Assembly (NCBI RefSeq): GCF_000321225.1
Contig: NW_004450330.1
Span: 3,223,344-3,287,343 of the forward strand
Direction: 5' to 3'
Length of the DNA: 64,000 nucleotides
From: Odobenus rosmarus divergens
Taxonomy: Eukaryota; Chordata; Mammalia; Carnivora; Odobenidae
The notes under the pieces are model-generated. The model did no database searches, was not told the origin of the DNA, and worked only from the letters and a program-made list of their open reading frames with translations. The translations under genes and the position numbers were made by a program. Positions 55,912-64,000 of the stretch are shown piece by piece (within the stretch, counting starts at the first letter, position 1; every line of letters starts with the position of its first letter).

Positions 55912-56750
55912 TCCACCGCTGATGCAAAAAGCTTCATTGTTTCCATTTCGTCTCCACGGCTTGGGAGAGGGCTCCAGGCTGGTGAGAAAAAGTGGCTGCT
56001 GGAGAGGCTCAGGCAGAAGCGCTGGCACCAGGGGGATGCCCGAAGGCCCCTCAGAGGCTGCTGGGCTGCGGAGGCTCCTAGTGGTGCTTGAAGGTGAGCC
56101 TTTCGAAGACACACTGAAGCGGCAGCCTGTGCACGTAGTCAGGCCGTCGCCATCTCCTTGAGAGTTTCGCCTCCTCCTCCAGGAAGCGGCTCTGCAGGAA
56201 GTCACAGAGCTGGCATCTGTGCGGGCGGACCCCAGGGCGGGCGGCTCCCGGGCATCCAGGGTTCTGCCCCACGACCTTGGGGTGACTTCTGTGCGTCCTG
56301 GAAGAGGGCTCTGCCCTGCGTTCGTTCTGCGCCTTCGTCTTCCAGAGCCGCTCAGCTCTCGAGCTGCTCCTCAGGCCACTGGTGGCAGAAATGGCCCTCG
56401 ATCTCCACCCGCTGCCTGGCCACTGCGAGCTCCATCCTCGCAGAGAAACGGCGGCCCAGGGAGAGGTAGGGGTGGAGGCCGCAGATGCGTGTTGACCAGG
56501 CAGTTGTTGGGACTCACCTCGGTGGAATAGTTCTGGTGAATCTGGGAAGCCACGCTTGGTCGGCAATGAGGAGCTAAGCTCAAAATCCGGGGTTGGCTGG
56601 TCCCCGAGGCAGAGGATGGCTGAGAAGGGGGTTCCAAAGGCTGCGACTGGGAACGAGGTCGGAGGGTGGTGGGAGGCTGGAAGAAGGGATACTCTTGGGT
56701 CTGTTCCGTCAAACACTGTGGAAGCAAGAGACAAATCCGAGGGGACATCT
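55912..56750 (-). pseudogene. FTL: Processed pseudogene of ferritin light chain
   Basis: The minus strand is a full intronless copy of an FTL mRNA. It has 5' UTR (about 56750-56554), a coding remnant (56553-56078) and 3' UTR down to about 55912. The start codon is changed to GTG (complement of 56551-56553). Recognisable stretches are SQIHQNYSTEV just after it, NCLVNTHLR, KTKAQNERRAEP (cf. the LKMQNQRGGRALF helix region), and CDFLQSRFLEEEAKL ending FERLTFKHH with stop TAG at 56078-56080. Frame changes begin near 56490. About 45 bp is missing from the segment before the SARTD-equivalent part, and the DH-E loop region is badly altered. The intact protein is the ~175-residue light subunit of the 24-mer iron-storage shell. 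This copy cannot encode it. The 218-codon open frame across it (56078-56734) mixes UTR and wrong-frame sequence. Absence of introns and retention of UTRs indicate L1-mediated retrotransposition. Confidence 0.93.
56701..56733 (-). promoter_or_regulatory. Relic iron-responsive element (IRE) in the FTL pseudogene 5' UTR
   Basis: On the minus strand: CTTGCTTCCACAGTGTTTGA then CGGAACAG. The hexanucleotide loop CAGTGT (complement of 56713-56718) is intact. In functional ferritin mRNAs this hairpin binds IRP1/2 and blocks translation when iron is low. Here the upper stem is damaged: CCA in place of the usual CAA on the 5' arm, and one G missing on the 3' arm (TTTGACGG). Binding is therefore unlikely. 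Confidence 0.85.
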
Positions 56751-57814
56751 GGCGCACTGCCTAACTCCAGTTATATGCCCTGATATCTGGCAGTGCTTTT
56801 ATAGAAATTGCTTGTATTGATCAGTTTTGTTTTTCACTGTGGCTGTGCTGCCCAACAAATAACACTATTGTTGGCTTTCAACAATCAGCATTTAATTTTT
56901 ACTTATGAGTTACTTCCTGGGTTGCCTCTGGTTCTGCTGGCTTCAGGTAGGATTGCCTGGGCTCAGTTTGCAGGTTGAGCTCAAATTATTCCATGTATCA
57001 TCTCCTTTGGGTCCAGTAGTCACTTGGGGAATGTTCTTTTATGGAAATGGTGCTCGCTCAAGAGTACTAAGTGGAAACAAATGATACCCCTTAAGACTTC
57101 AGAAAACACTAACTTCTGTACACATCCTGGGCCCAAGCATGTCACATGGCCGAGAATTTACTGTACTCGAGTTGTAGTGAGCCATGGCAAGGATAAGAAG
57201 GAAAGGAATCTTTGGAGACAGATCTTTCACTTTTATACAGCCTTCTTCTTCATTCTTTTCTTATATACTACATGAGTCTGGAGAAGGCAGCAGAAAAATC
57301 TCTTTGACAAACACCATACTGGAATCACCTCTTCACCCGGAGGTACAGAAGTCTGTCACTGCTGTCAAGCCTATTTTTCCTCTTCCTTTAAGATATTTTA
57401 TCTTCTTGAGAGTGTCCCAGCAACGGGATGCCTAGCAGGTCTACCCCACCAGTTCACTGAGCAGGCTGAAACCCATTTAAAACTAGCAGTAGGCATATTC
57501 ATGCTCAAGCTGAGGAGGTCTTTGGTTCCTTTGATACATCTAAATCAACCTATTTGTGGAAAGAAGTGGAACTCCATAGGGTACAGCTGTAAAGCAACTT
57601 TATTTTTCCTCTATCTGCTTCCTTTTAACCTGCTCGGGGCACTAGTTTTTTTTTCTCACTGGTTTGGATAAAAAAATTGAGTAGGTTTGGTGACTTTTCT
57701 TGTCACTCTCAGATAATGGAATGTCCTCCAATCATGATCGTATATTAGGATAACTTCATTTCACTAATTAACATGTTCATTCTGGTGTAAAATCCCAATT
57801 CCAAGCTTTATTCT
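56751..57814. other. Non-coding stretch, nothing recognised
   Basis: Unique sequence. The two overlapping 83-codon frames at 57024-57435 show no domain. Confidence 0.35.
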
Positions 57815-57816
57815 GT

Positions 57817-57837
57817 TTTTTTTTTTTTTTTTTTTCC
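57817..57837. repeat. Poly(T) tract
   Basis: About 21 T, followed by CCAGCTTGTGTCAGCTGTGG. Resembles a retroposon tail or a polypyrimidine/AG acceptor, but no element or exon next to it was recognised. Confidence 0.85.
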
Positions 57838-58730
57838 AGCTTGTGTCAGCTGTGGCTGCAAGCTTGTGCAGAATGACCACGTGGCCAACTTCTTCTTCAT
57901 TTAACTGCTTAGTGTCTGTCTGCCCCTACTTACTACGCTGCCCTGCCCCTCCAAGGTTGGAAGCTAGTAGGCAGGGGAGGAAAGAGGCAAGGTTGGTACT
58001 AAGGAAAACTGGCACTGATTTCTCTTGGCCTCAGAAGATGTTTGAAGATGAAATCTTGCCTTATAGGAGCATCTGTGATCCTCTTTCCTGAGTACCCAGA
58101 CTAAATCCTTTGAGTAGTAAGAAGCTCCCATGCAAATAGCTTATAACATCCTCCTGCCCCCACTACCACCCTGGCCTCTTTCTGCTGAGAGACCCTTACC
58201 CTGGCCAATGCCCAGGCAGACATCTTATAGTGGGCTTCACATTTGGACTTTGGGAAACACACACACACACATACACTTGAACTGCTATGCGTGGTAATGT
58301 AGGCATTTCCCAAATACTACCTTTTCATCATGGCCACAAAGTGTTTCAGCTAGCACTTGGTCAAAAGTGAGGCACCATTTTACTGTAAACCTTGAATTCC
58401 AAAGGTTGCCTCTGAGTTGCCCCCAGGAAGCTCCTCTCATGTAACTAAAGGTTGAAGGAAAGGAATCCCCTCTCCAAAGTGGGAAAAGGTGTAGGGGGAG
58501 CAGGAGGGGTATGTTAGGGACATTGCTGCAGCACATTGAGGACTTTCTCTGGGGAAACACTTTCTTCTTCAGCCTCATCTTTTTTACACCCTCAAGGTGG
58601 GTATTGACTAATTATTGTAGAACAAGTTTTTGTCCCCTTTTGCAAGTCCTCTGTAAGTGGCCTAGTACTCTCCTATTGGATTGTGGAGATGCCTGCCTGC
58701 AGTGTACTGTTGGCACCTCTTTCTATTAAA
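57838..58730. other. Non-coding stretch with a short (CA)n
   Basis: (CA)n at 58256-58271. Chance frames only (57843-58091 plus, 58285-58578 minus). Confidence 0.35.
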
Positions 58731-58731
58731 C

Positions 58732-58862
58732 TTAGAATCATAGACGCTTTGGATTTAAAGAGAGTTGAACATCTCCCTCATTTCATAAATGAGAAAAGGA
58801 AGTTCTGAGAAGTTAAAGCAAATCTTCCAAGGTCACACAGTTTTTTGGTATAAAGGTACTCA
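58732..58862 (-). repeat. MIR-like ancient repeat
   Basis: GACGCTTTGGATTTAAAGAG, CATCTCCCTCATTTCATAAA, TGAGAAAAGGAAGTTCTGAG, AAGTTAAAGCAAATCTTCCA and AGGTCACACAG follow the antisense 'ccattttacagatgaggaaactgaggc..aggtcacacag' pattern. Confidence 0.55.
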
Positions 58863-58887
58863 AGCTATGTACAGCTTGTGGGTCCAA

Positions 58888-59045
58888 TAACCTCTCTTTC
58901 TTCAAATTTATCATCTTTAAAATGGGATAATAATTGTACAACAGAAGGTGGTTAGTCAAGGCTTATTGTAAAGGTTAAATGAGTTAGTGTTGAAAAGCTT
59001 TCAGCGGAATGTGATGCAAGGAAAGCACTCCATGACTGTTGTTTC
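58888..59045 (+). repeat. MIR SINE
   Basis: AACCTCTCTTTCTTCAAATT, ATCATCTTTAAAATGGGATA, TTATTGTAAAGGTTAAATGA and GTTAGTGTTGAAAAGCTTTC, then GCACTCCATGACTGTTG: sense MIR in order. Confidence 0.75.
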
Positions 59046-59224
59046 TTCTCTATTCTCCTTCTTTCTTTCTGTAACTTCTTTCTCTACCTCTTTCTCTTTC
59101 ACTAAAGACCCATGTGCCTAATGAGAACATAAGCAAGCAGAACTAAAAGTGCCATTAATCACCAGTCATAAAGCCTAATGTTGTCAAAGGGACAGGAGCC
59201 TTCCTCCCTTGCCGGTGAACTTCC

Positions 59225-59600
59225 AAACTGAGACATTACCTCTGATCTATAATAGCAAACAATTTAAGAAAACCTTAATGTCCAAAAAGAGGGGATGGTT
59301 CAAAGGAATTATGGGCCATTGTCCAGTGAAACTTGACATGGTCACTAAAAAGTCATGGGCTAATACAAAAATGCATTAAATGAACAAAGGCAATTCCTAA
59401 AACTGTGGCATAGGGTGATATAAATTTTGGAAATAAAAAAGAGATGACATATATTTTAGTTCCAGAAGGATAAACCTTAGGTTATGAACCACAGTGGTCA
59501 ACTTTGGGTTGGGGGCTATTGGTGACTTATTTTTGTGTTTATGTGTGTTTCTCAAACATTTGTACAAGAACCATTTTTTTCTTAAAATATATTTTAAAAA
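59225..59600 (+). mobile_element. Ancient L1M 3' end
   Basis: ATAATAGCAAACAATTTAAG, AAACCTTAATGTCCAAAAAG, GGGGATGGTTCAAAGGAATT, ATGGGCCATTGTCCAGTGAA, an AAATTTTGGAAATAAAAAAG stretch, and a tail CTTAAAATATATTTTAAAAA. Old L1 3' UTR. Confidence 0.6.
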
Positions 59601-61567
59601 GGGTAGAAGGTGATTGTGGAGTTGAAAAATAGTGCTTAGCTTGTAAAGTGAATGGGTTTTGTCAGAATTATGTGCTATTGGACAGAGGAAGGCCTAACCC
59701 CACAGACAGGCAGAAGTCTATGCTCACTGATACTCTGCCCAGGAGCAATGGTAGAAATCTTGAGAATAAGAAGCTCCTTTCGACCAGGAGCAGCTGTTTC
59801 ATCTGAGACGAGCCTCCAAGGCTTCATAACGTGCTCAGGAAACTTGTATAAAGACAGTAAATCTGACAGGAGAAATAAAGGAATGTTCTCAGTCAGTGAA
59901 ATAGTTTTAAATGTCTGCTTTTCCAGAGAGGTTGATGAGAAATAATAGTCTCTTCACTCAGTTCACTTTTCTCTAAAAAAGCTGAGCTACAAAATGAGAT
60001 GTGATGTTATAGGAAAATAGAGGGGACAATGGGCTGGGTGTAGGCGCTTGAAGCACAAGGGAGAAAAAAAATCACTCTGTCAGTGGGGAGAACTTGCCTC
60101 CTTGTATCGTTTGAAGGATGTTCAACCGAGGCAACCAGCAAGTTCAAACATTCATTAAATGACTGTGAATAAATTCAGTGAGACATCTGAAAATGTAGCT
60201 AATTTGGCGCTTCTCTTTACTAAAAGGAAGAAAATTTCCATATTAAATTGAATTAAAAACTTTCTGACCCTAAGAAAGGAACCAAGAATCAGTGACAACT
60301 GAATTTCAAGGGATTTCTTTTAACAAATAGGAGTGGAAAAGTTGAATTTGTAATAAAAGGTTTTTTTAATATCAAAGCTGTTTACATACATAAAATTCTT
60401 TTCTCTTTGACCTTATATATATTGTATGTATGTGTTTAGAGGGCTTCTTTTAGGGAGGAAAAGCAAGATGAGTATCTGCTATTTTATAATCCTATGGGAA
60501 TCTAAAATGACATGCTATTTTTTATTGAGGCTCCATTATAATAAAACAGAACTCTAAATATGGTTTAGATGATTATGCGCTATCAAATATGGAAACAATT
60601 GGCTAAAATTGGACTAAGTGGTGTCTTCAGCTGAAAGAAATAATGTCAGACTTTCAGTGTCCCATTAGGGTAATCCTGGTGATGCCTATGGTTATAGTCT
60701 ACGAACTGAGATTGCCACAGGGCTTGCAGTCACGAAAGATTGGTTCATTGGGTCATTATGAAAAAGGTTCAGACTTCAGAACTCTTGAGATATTTCCATA
60801 TTCACAATGGCTCAAATTAGGAAGTTGTATCTGCAGTAGACAAAGCTCTCATTTGTTAAAAGATTCATCACACAATGAGTGAATTCCTATTACAAGACCA
60901 AGGTTTAGTCAGTCTAGGGAGATGGTGTAGGCTCTATATTTTCTCTCTTGATCGTGGTAATTAACTTCTGGTCTCTTGTCAAGTACAGGTCAGAGTAGTG
61001 TTATGGTCCAGGATAGAGCAAGACTGACACATGAATTTGTTCCTGTGGTAAGCAATCCAAATAGCAAACGGACATAGCAATAAGAATGGCTTTAGAGAAA
61101 TCCAAATCTTGCCAAGAGCTGTGATTTTTCTCAACCAAAGGAAAGATCCGGAGCAACGATCAAAAAAAACTCCACAGGCTGAGAAGGATAGGGAGTAGGG
61201 CATCTTAGCAGGCAATGATCACAATTGATCCAATGATGTTTAAATGGGCCAATAACTATGAAAACGGCACTTCATTCAGAAACCAATAGAGATCCAGGTT
61301 TAAAGGCCAGGAAGCTGCAAAGCCATGATAAAGCTTTTACTACCAATAATTGCTCTGCTTCAGCTAAAAGACTGAGAGGGCATCAGCTTCTCAATTATTG
61401 GGCTAAGTTGGTTAATATGCTTTCCAAATAAAATGGCTTTTGAAGAACTAAGAACAATCTACAAATTTTCTCTTTATAATACCTAGCTTTAACCAATTTC
61501 AGATACAGGAAGTTGAAGTAGTGACCCCGTTAAATTCTCCTTAACATAGTCGTGACTTAAGGTATTC
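59601..61567. other. Non-coding stretch, nothing firmly recognised
   Basis: 60640-61250 has a stop-poor plus-strand frame (60643-60882; YELRLPQGLQSRK, GHYEKGSDFRTLEIF) of non-random appearance but without a family I can name. It may be old retroelement coding sequence. The remainder is unique. Confidence 0.35.
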
Positions 61568-61798
61568 TTTTTTTTTAAGATTTTGTTCATCTATTTATTT
61601 GAGAGAAAGAGAGAGAGAGAGAGAGCTCCCAAGTGAGAGGGAGAAGGGGAGGACCAGAGGGGGAGGGAGAGGAATAAGTAGATTTCCCTTAGAGCGCGCA
61701 AAGCCAGTCCTGGGGCTTGATCCCACCATGCGACATCTTGACCTGAGCCAAAAAACCAAGAGTCCAGTGCTTAACTGACTGAGCCACCCACACACCCC
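61568..61798 (-). mobile_element. CAN-SINE
   Basis: TTTTTTTTTTAAGATTTTGT at the tail side, a long (GA)n body, head CTGAGCCACCCACACACCCC. Target duplication not clear. Confidence 0.92.
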
Positions 61799-63050
61799 GA
61801 CTTGTAATAGGAAAGAAATGTGTTGACCACTGATCTGTTATAATAAGGGGCAAATGTATTTAAAATGGACAATACTTCAATTGCTATAGAGTTATGTTCA
61901 CATTCGAGGTGATTAAATATTAATTACACTCTTCTATCTATGAAATGCTACAGGGAAAATAATTTTAAATGGTACTTCCAGGTTCTGCCATGATGTCACT
62001 TATCAAAAACATCAGTGATATCAAAGAATTGCATATTAAAATGGCATTTTGCCTGTAAAGGAAAGAAAGCTTGTTTAAAAAGCTTTGCAAATGTTTGAAT
62101 CCTGCTAAAAATTATTTGAATTCTCAAAAAGAAAGAAGTTACAAAAAAGAATTTTGAATTATTTTCATAAAGAGATGCTCAAAATGGATTGTCCTATGAA
62201 AATGAAAGAAAAATACACTGAAGTTGATCTGTGTAGTGTTTAGAGCAGTACATTCAGCAGATACCAGGAAGAATATTCCTCATAACTCTTGACACTCAGT
62301 TGCTCACCCTAAAACTAGACCTTCCTGAATAAACCAGGAAACCTTTGGATAAGGTTTGCTTGACTCATAATCCCTTTCTTCTAAGTTTCTCCCGCTTACT
62401 GCTGTCAGTGATGGATTTAAGTGAAAACAGGAAGAAACATGTAAGCTGGGCCCACAGATTGCAGTATGTCACTATCTTCTTGCTGCTTTTTCCCTTTGGC
62501 GTAATATTTACTCATATCTATCTTAACTTCCAGTCTTTATCCCTAGAGTAAAGTGAGATACCAGACATGATTGTGGCTAATTTCTTCTTTCAGAAGATAG
62601 GAAAACCCTCTGACTCAGCCAAATAAACAAAAACCCTTAGCAATTAGCTGGCCAGTTATTTGGTTTCTTAAATCCTCCATCCCTCTGCATGGGCATAATC
62701 AGCACAACTCCCATTAAAGGGAATGTGAATGAGCCCCTGGTCCCTGTGAGCATAGAGGGATGACAACTTTCTGTGATAATTGCCTTCTATTCCATTCCTG
62801 CTTCACATCTTTTTAAAAGAAAATTTTATCATGCCAACCTTGGGCTTGGAGCCTTAGCTGAGGCCTGAGAAGAAGAGTGTTGTACTTTCTAGCATGGAGG
62901 AACATGGTTTGTAGAACAAAGACTGTAAAACACGCCAAGGGGCATAGAGCACACCATCTTGGGAGTGGGGAGAGGAGGGAGGTTCAAAGTGGCTAAGTGG
63001 GATCATCTAACTGCTGAAGATAAGGTTACAGGAGACGAGACCTTCAATGT
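61799..63050. other. Non-coding stretch, nothing recognised
   Basis: Unique AT-rich sequence. The 68-codon frame at 62345-62551 has a hydrophobic run but no domain. Confidence 0.4.
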
Positions 63051-63060
63051 ACAAAATGAC

Positions 63061-63259
63061 TTTTTTTTTTTTAAGATTTTATTTATTTATTTGACAGAGT
63101 GAGGGGGATCACAACTAGGCAGAGTGGCAGGCAGAGGGAGAGGGAGAAGCAAACTTCCCACTGAGCAGGGAGTCCGACGCGGGACTTGATCCCAGGACCC
63201 CGGGATCATGACCTGAGCCAAAGGCAGACACTTAACCGACTGAGCTACCCAGACGCCCC
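63061..63259 (-). mobile_element. CAN-SINE
   Basis: T12 and AAGATTTTATTTATTTATTT at the tail side, CCACTGAGCAGGGAGTCCGA in the body, head CTGAGCTACCCAGACGCCCC. Target duplication ACAAAATGAC plus T (63051-63060) versus ACAAAATTAC plus T (63260-63269). Confidence 0.95.
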
Positions 63260-63612
63260 ACAAAATTACTTTCTTACTGAAGGAGGGAGAGAAAAAAAAT
63301 GTAATGGGGAGAAGAGATGTGGCCACATCACCCTGTTTGTTCTATCCCAATAGTGAGCCCAGTAATAAATTCAATTGCAAGACTGAACAAGTGTTGATTT
63401 TTCTTGCTGGGAAAACAGCCTCCCATTGTTATGCTCCTGATATGTCACTGAATTATTAAAGTAGATGTAAATGGCTATGGGAAGATGGAAATAGAGCAGT
63501 GTTAGAATCCTGCTTTGAGACGTTCCTTGTTCCAGAAGCATCCTGCTCTACCACATGTAATGACAAATTATTTCCACTCTTGAGAGTCTTCTTTTCAGTA
63601 CAAGAGCACTCT
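63260..63612. other. Non-coding stretch, nothing recognised
   Basis: Unique sequence between two CAN-SINEs. Confidence 0.35.
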
Positions 63613-63620
63613 CTCTCTTT

Positions 63621-63784
63621 TTAAGATTTTATTTATTTATTTATTTATTTATTTAGCACATGAGCAGGGAGAGGGCGAGAGAGAGAGAGAATCTTAAGTA
63701 GGCTCCACGCTGGGTATGGAGCTTGATTCCATGACTCAGAGATCAGGACCTGAGCTGAAATCAAGTCGACTGAGCACCCAGGTG
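63621..63784 (-). mobile_element. CAN-SINE (shortened)
   Basis: TTAAGATTTTATTTATTTAT with six ATTT units at the tail side, CACGCTGGGTATGGAGCTTG in the body, and head GACTGAGCACCCAGGTG. Flanking CTCTCTTT at 63613-63620 and 63785-63792. Confidence 0.92.
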
Positions 63785-64000
63785 CTCTCTTTATCCTGAC
63801 TTTCTGGACTTTGGCTGTAGGTGAGTTTGAATTAACCAAATTATAGGCTGCTTTTCTTTTTTCCATTTTGTATTTGATTATTTTGTCAGTTATTTCTGTC
63901 ATTTCTAGTTATATTTCTTTTGTGTTTTATGAAATATTTGTCATATTTTTTTCACAGATTTTATTTTTGTTGAAACCCTTGAATGTGGATTTTGTGTAAT

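Noticed and set aside
56078..56734. 218-codon minus-strand open frame, the longest in the window
   Set aside because: It runs through the 5' UTR, frameshifted coding sequence and true C-terminus of the ferritin pseudogene. Only the last ~45 codons are in the ferritin frame, so it is not a gene.
57810..58095. Poly(T)-CCAG followed by an 82-codon frame at 57843-58091, as an exon
   Set aside because: The T-run plus AG resembles an acceptor, but the frame has no domain, no clear donor was found and no partner exon is known. A homopolymer of this type is common by chance or as a decayed retroposon tail.
1..64000. CRISPR array, operon, phage or plasmid features
   Set aside because: No regularly spaced direct repeats with unique spacers, no dense co-directional genes, no bacterial promoters; the repeats present are mammalian retroposons.

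Overview
This is nuclear DNA of a placental mammal, almost certainly a carnivoran and probably an arctoid (bear, seal or mustelid lineage). The main evidence is about 21 copies of the tRNA-derived CAN-SINE, whose 5' head reads GGGGCGCCTGGGTGGCTCAG or a variant, with a CT-rich body and an (AAATA)n/A tail. Several young carnivoran L1 3' ends support it. Codon-dense bacterial-type organisation, rRNA and true tRNA genes are all absent. Base composition is AT-rich with few CpG sites, typical of a gene-poor intergenic or large-intron region.

No intact protein-coding gene is visible. The best gene-derived feature is a processed pseudogene of ferritin light chain (FTL) on the minus strand, about 55912-56750. 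It keeps the 5' UTR with a recognisable iron-responsive element, a decayed coding region and the 3' UTR. Two short segments look like spliced exons from their flanking splice signals: 38209-38291 is the stronger, and 42048-42069 is a speculative microexon. A degenerate open frame at 41159-41554 cannot be named.

Layout. 1-165: tip of one L1 abutting the 3' end of another. 1565-1990: MIR split by a CAN-SINE. 5735-7440: MaLR LTR followed by a HAL1/L1M-type relic. 9500-10020: probable ERVL pol remnant. 11463-13180: young-looking 5'-truncated L1 (minus). 16580-19400: ancient L1M (minus) carrying two opposed CAN-SINEs. 19370-20480: HAL1-like relic. 21713-23530: L1 (plus). 29220-30140: a pile-up of L1 and SINE insertions at one A-rich target, with a 50-N assembly gap inside. 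30200-37130: more SINEs, MIR and L2. 38800-40430: ancient L1 ORF2 relic (plus). 44114-44260: MER5A. 45690-46470, 49790-50200, 52276-53190 and 59225-59600: L1 relics. 50212-50572: second MaLR LTR. 54855-55460: ancient CR1/L3-like LINE. 61568-63784: three CAN-SINEs.

No new biological system is evident. The items most worth a second look are the serial insertion hotspot with its gap, the ferritin pseudogene with its IRE, and the candidate exon at 38209-38291. All family assignments are from memory of consensus sequences and not from a database search, so boundaries are approximate.
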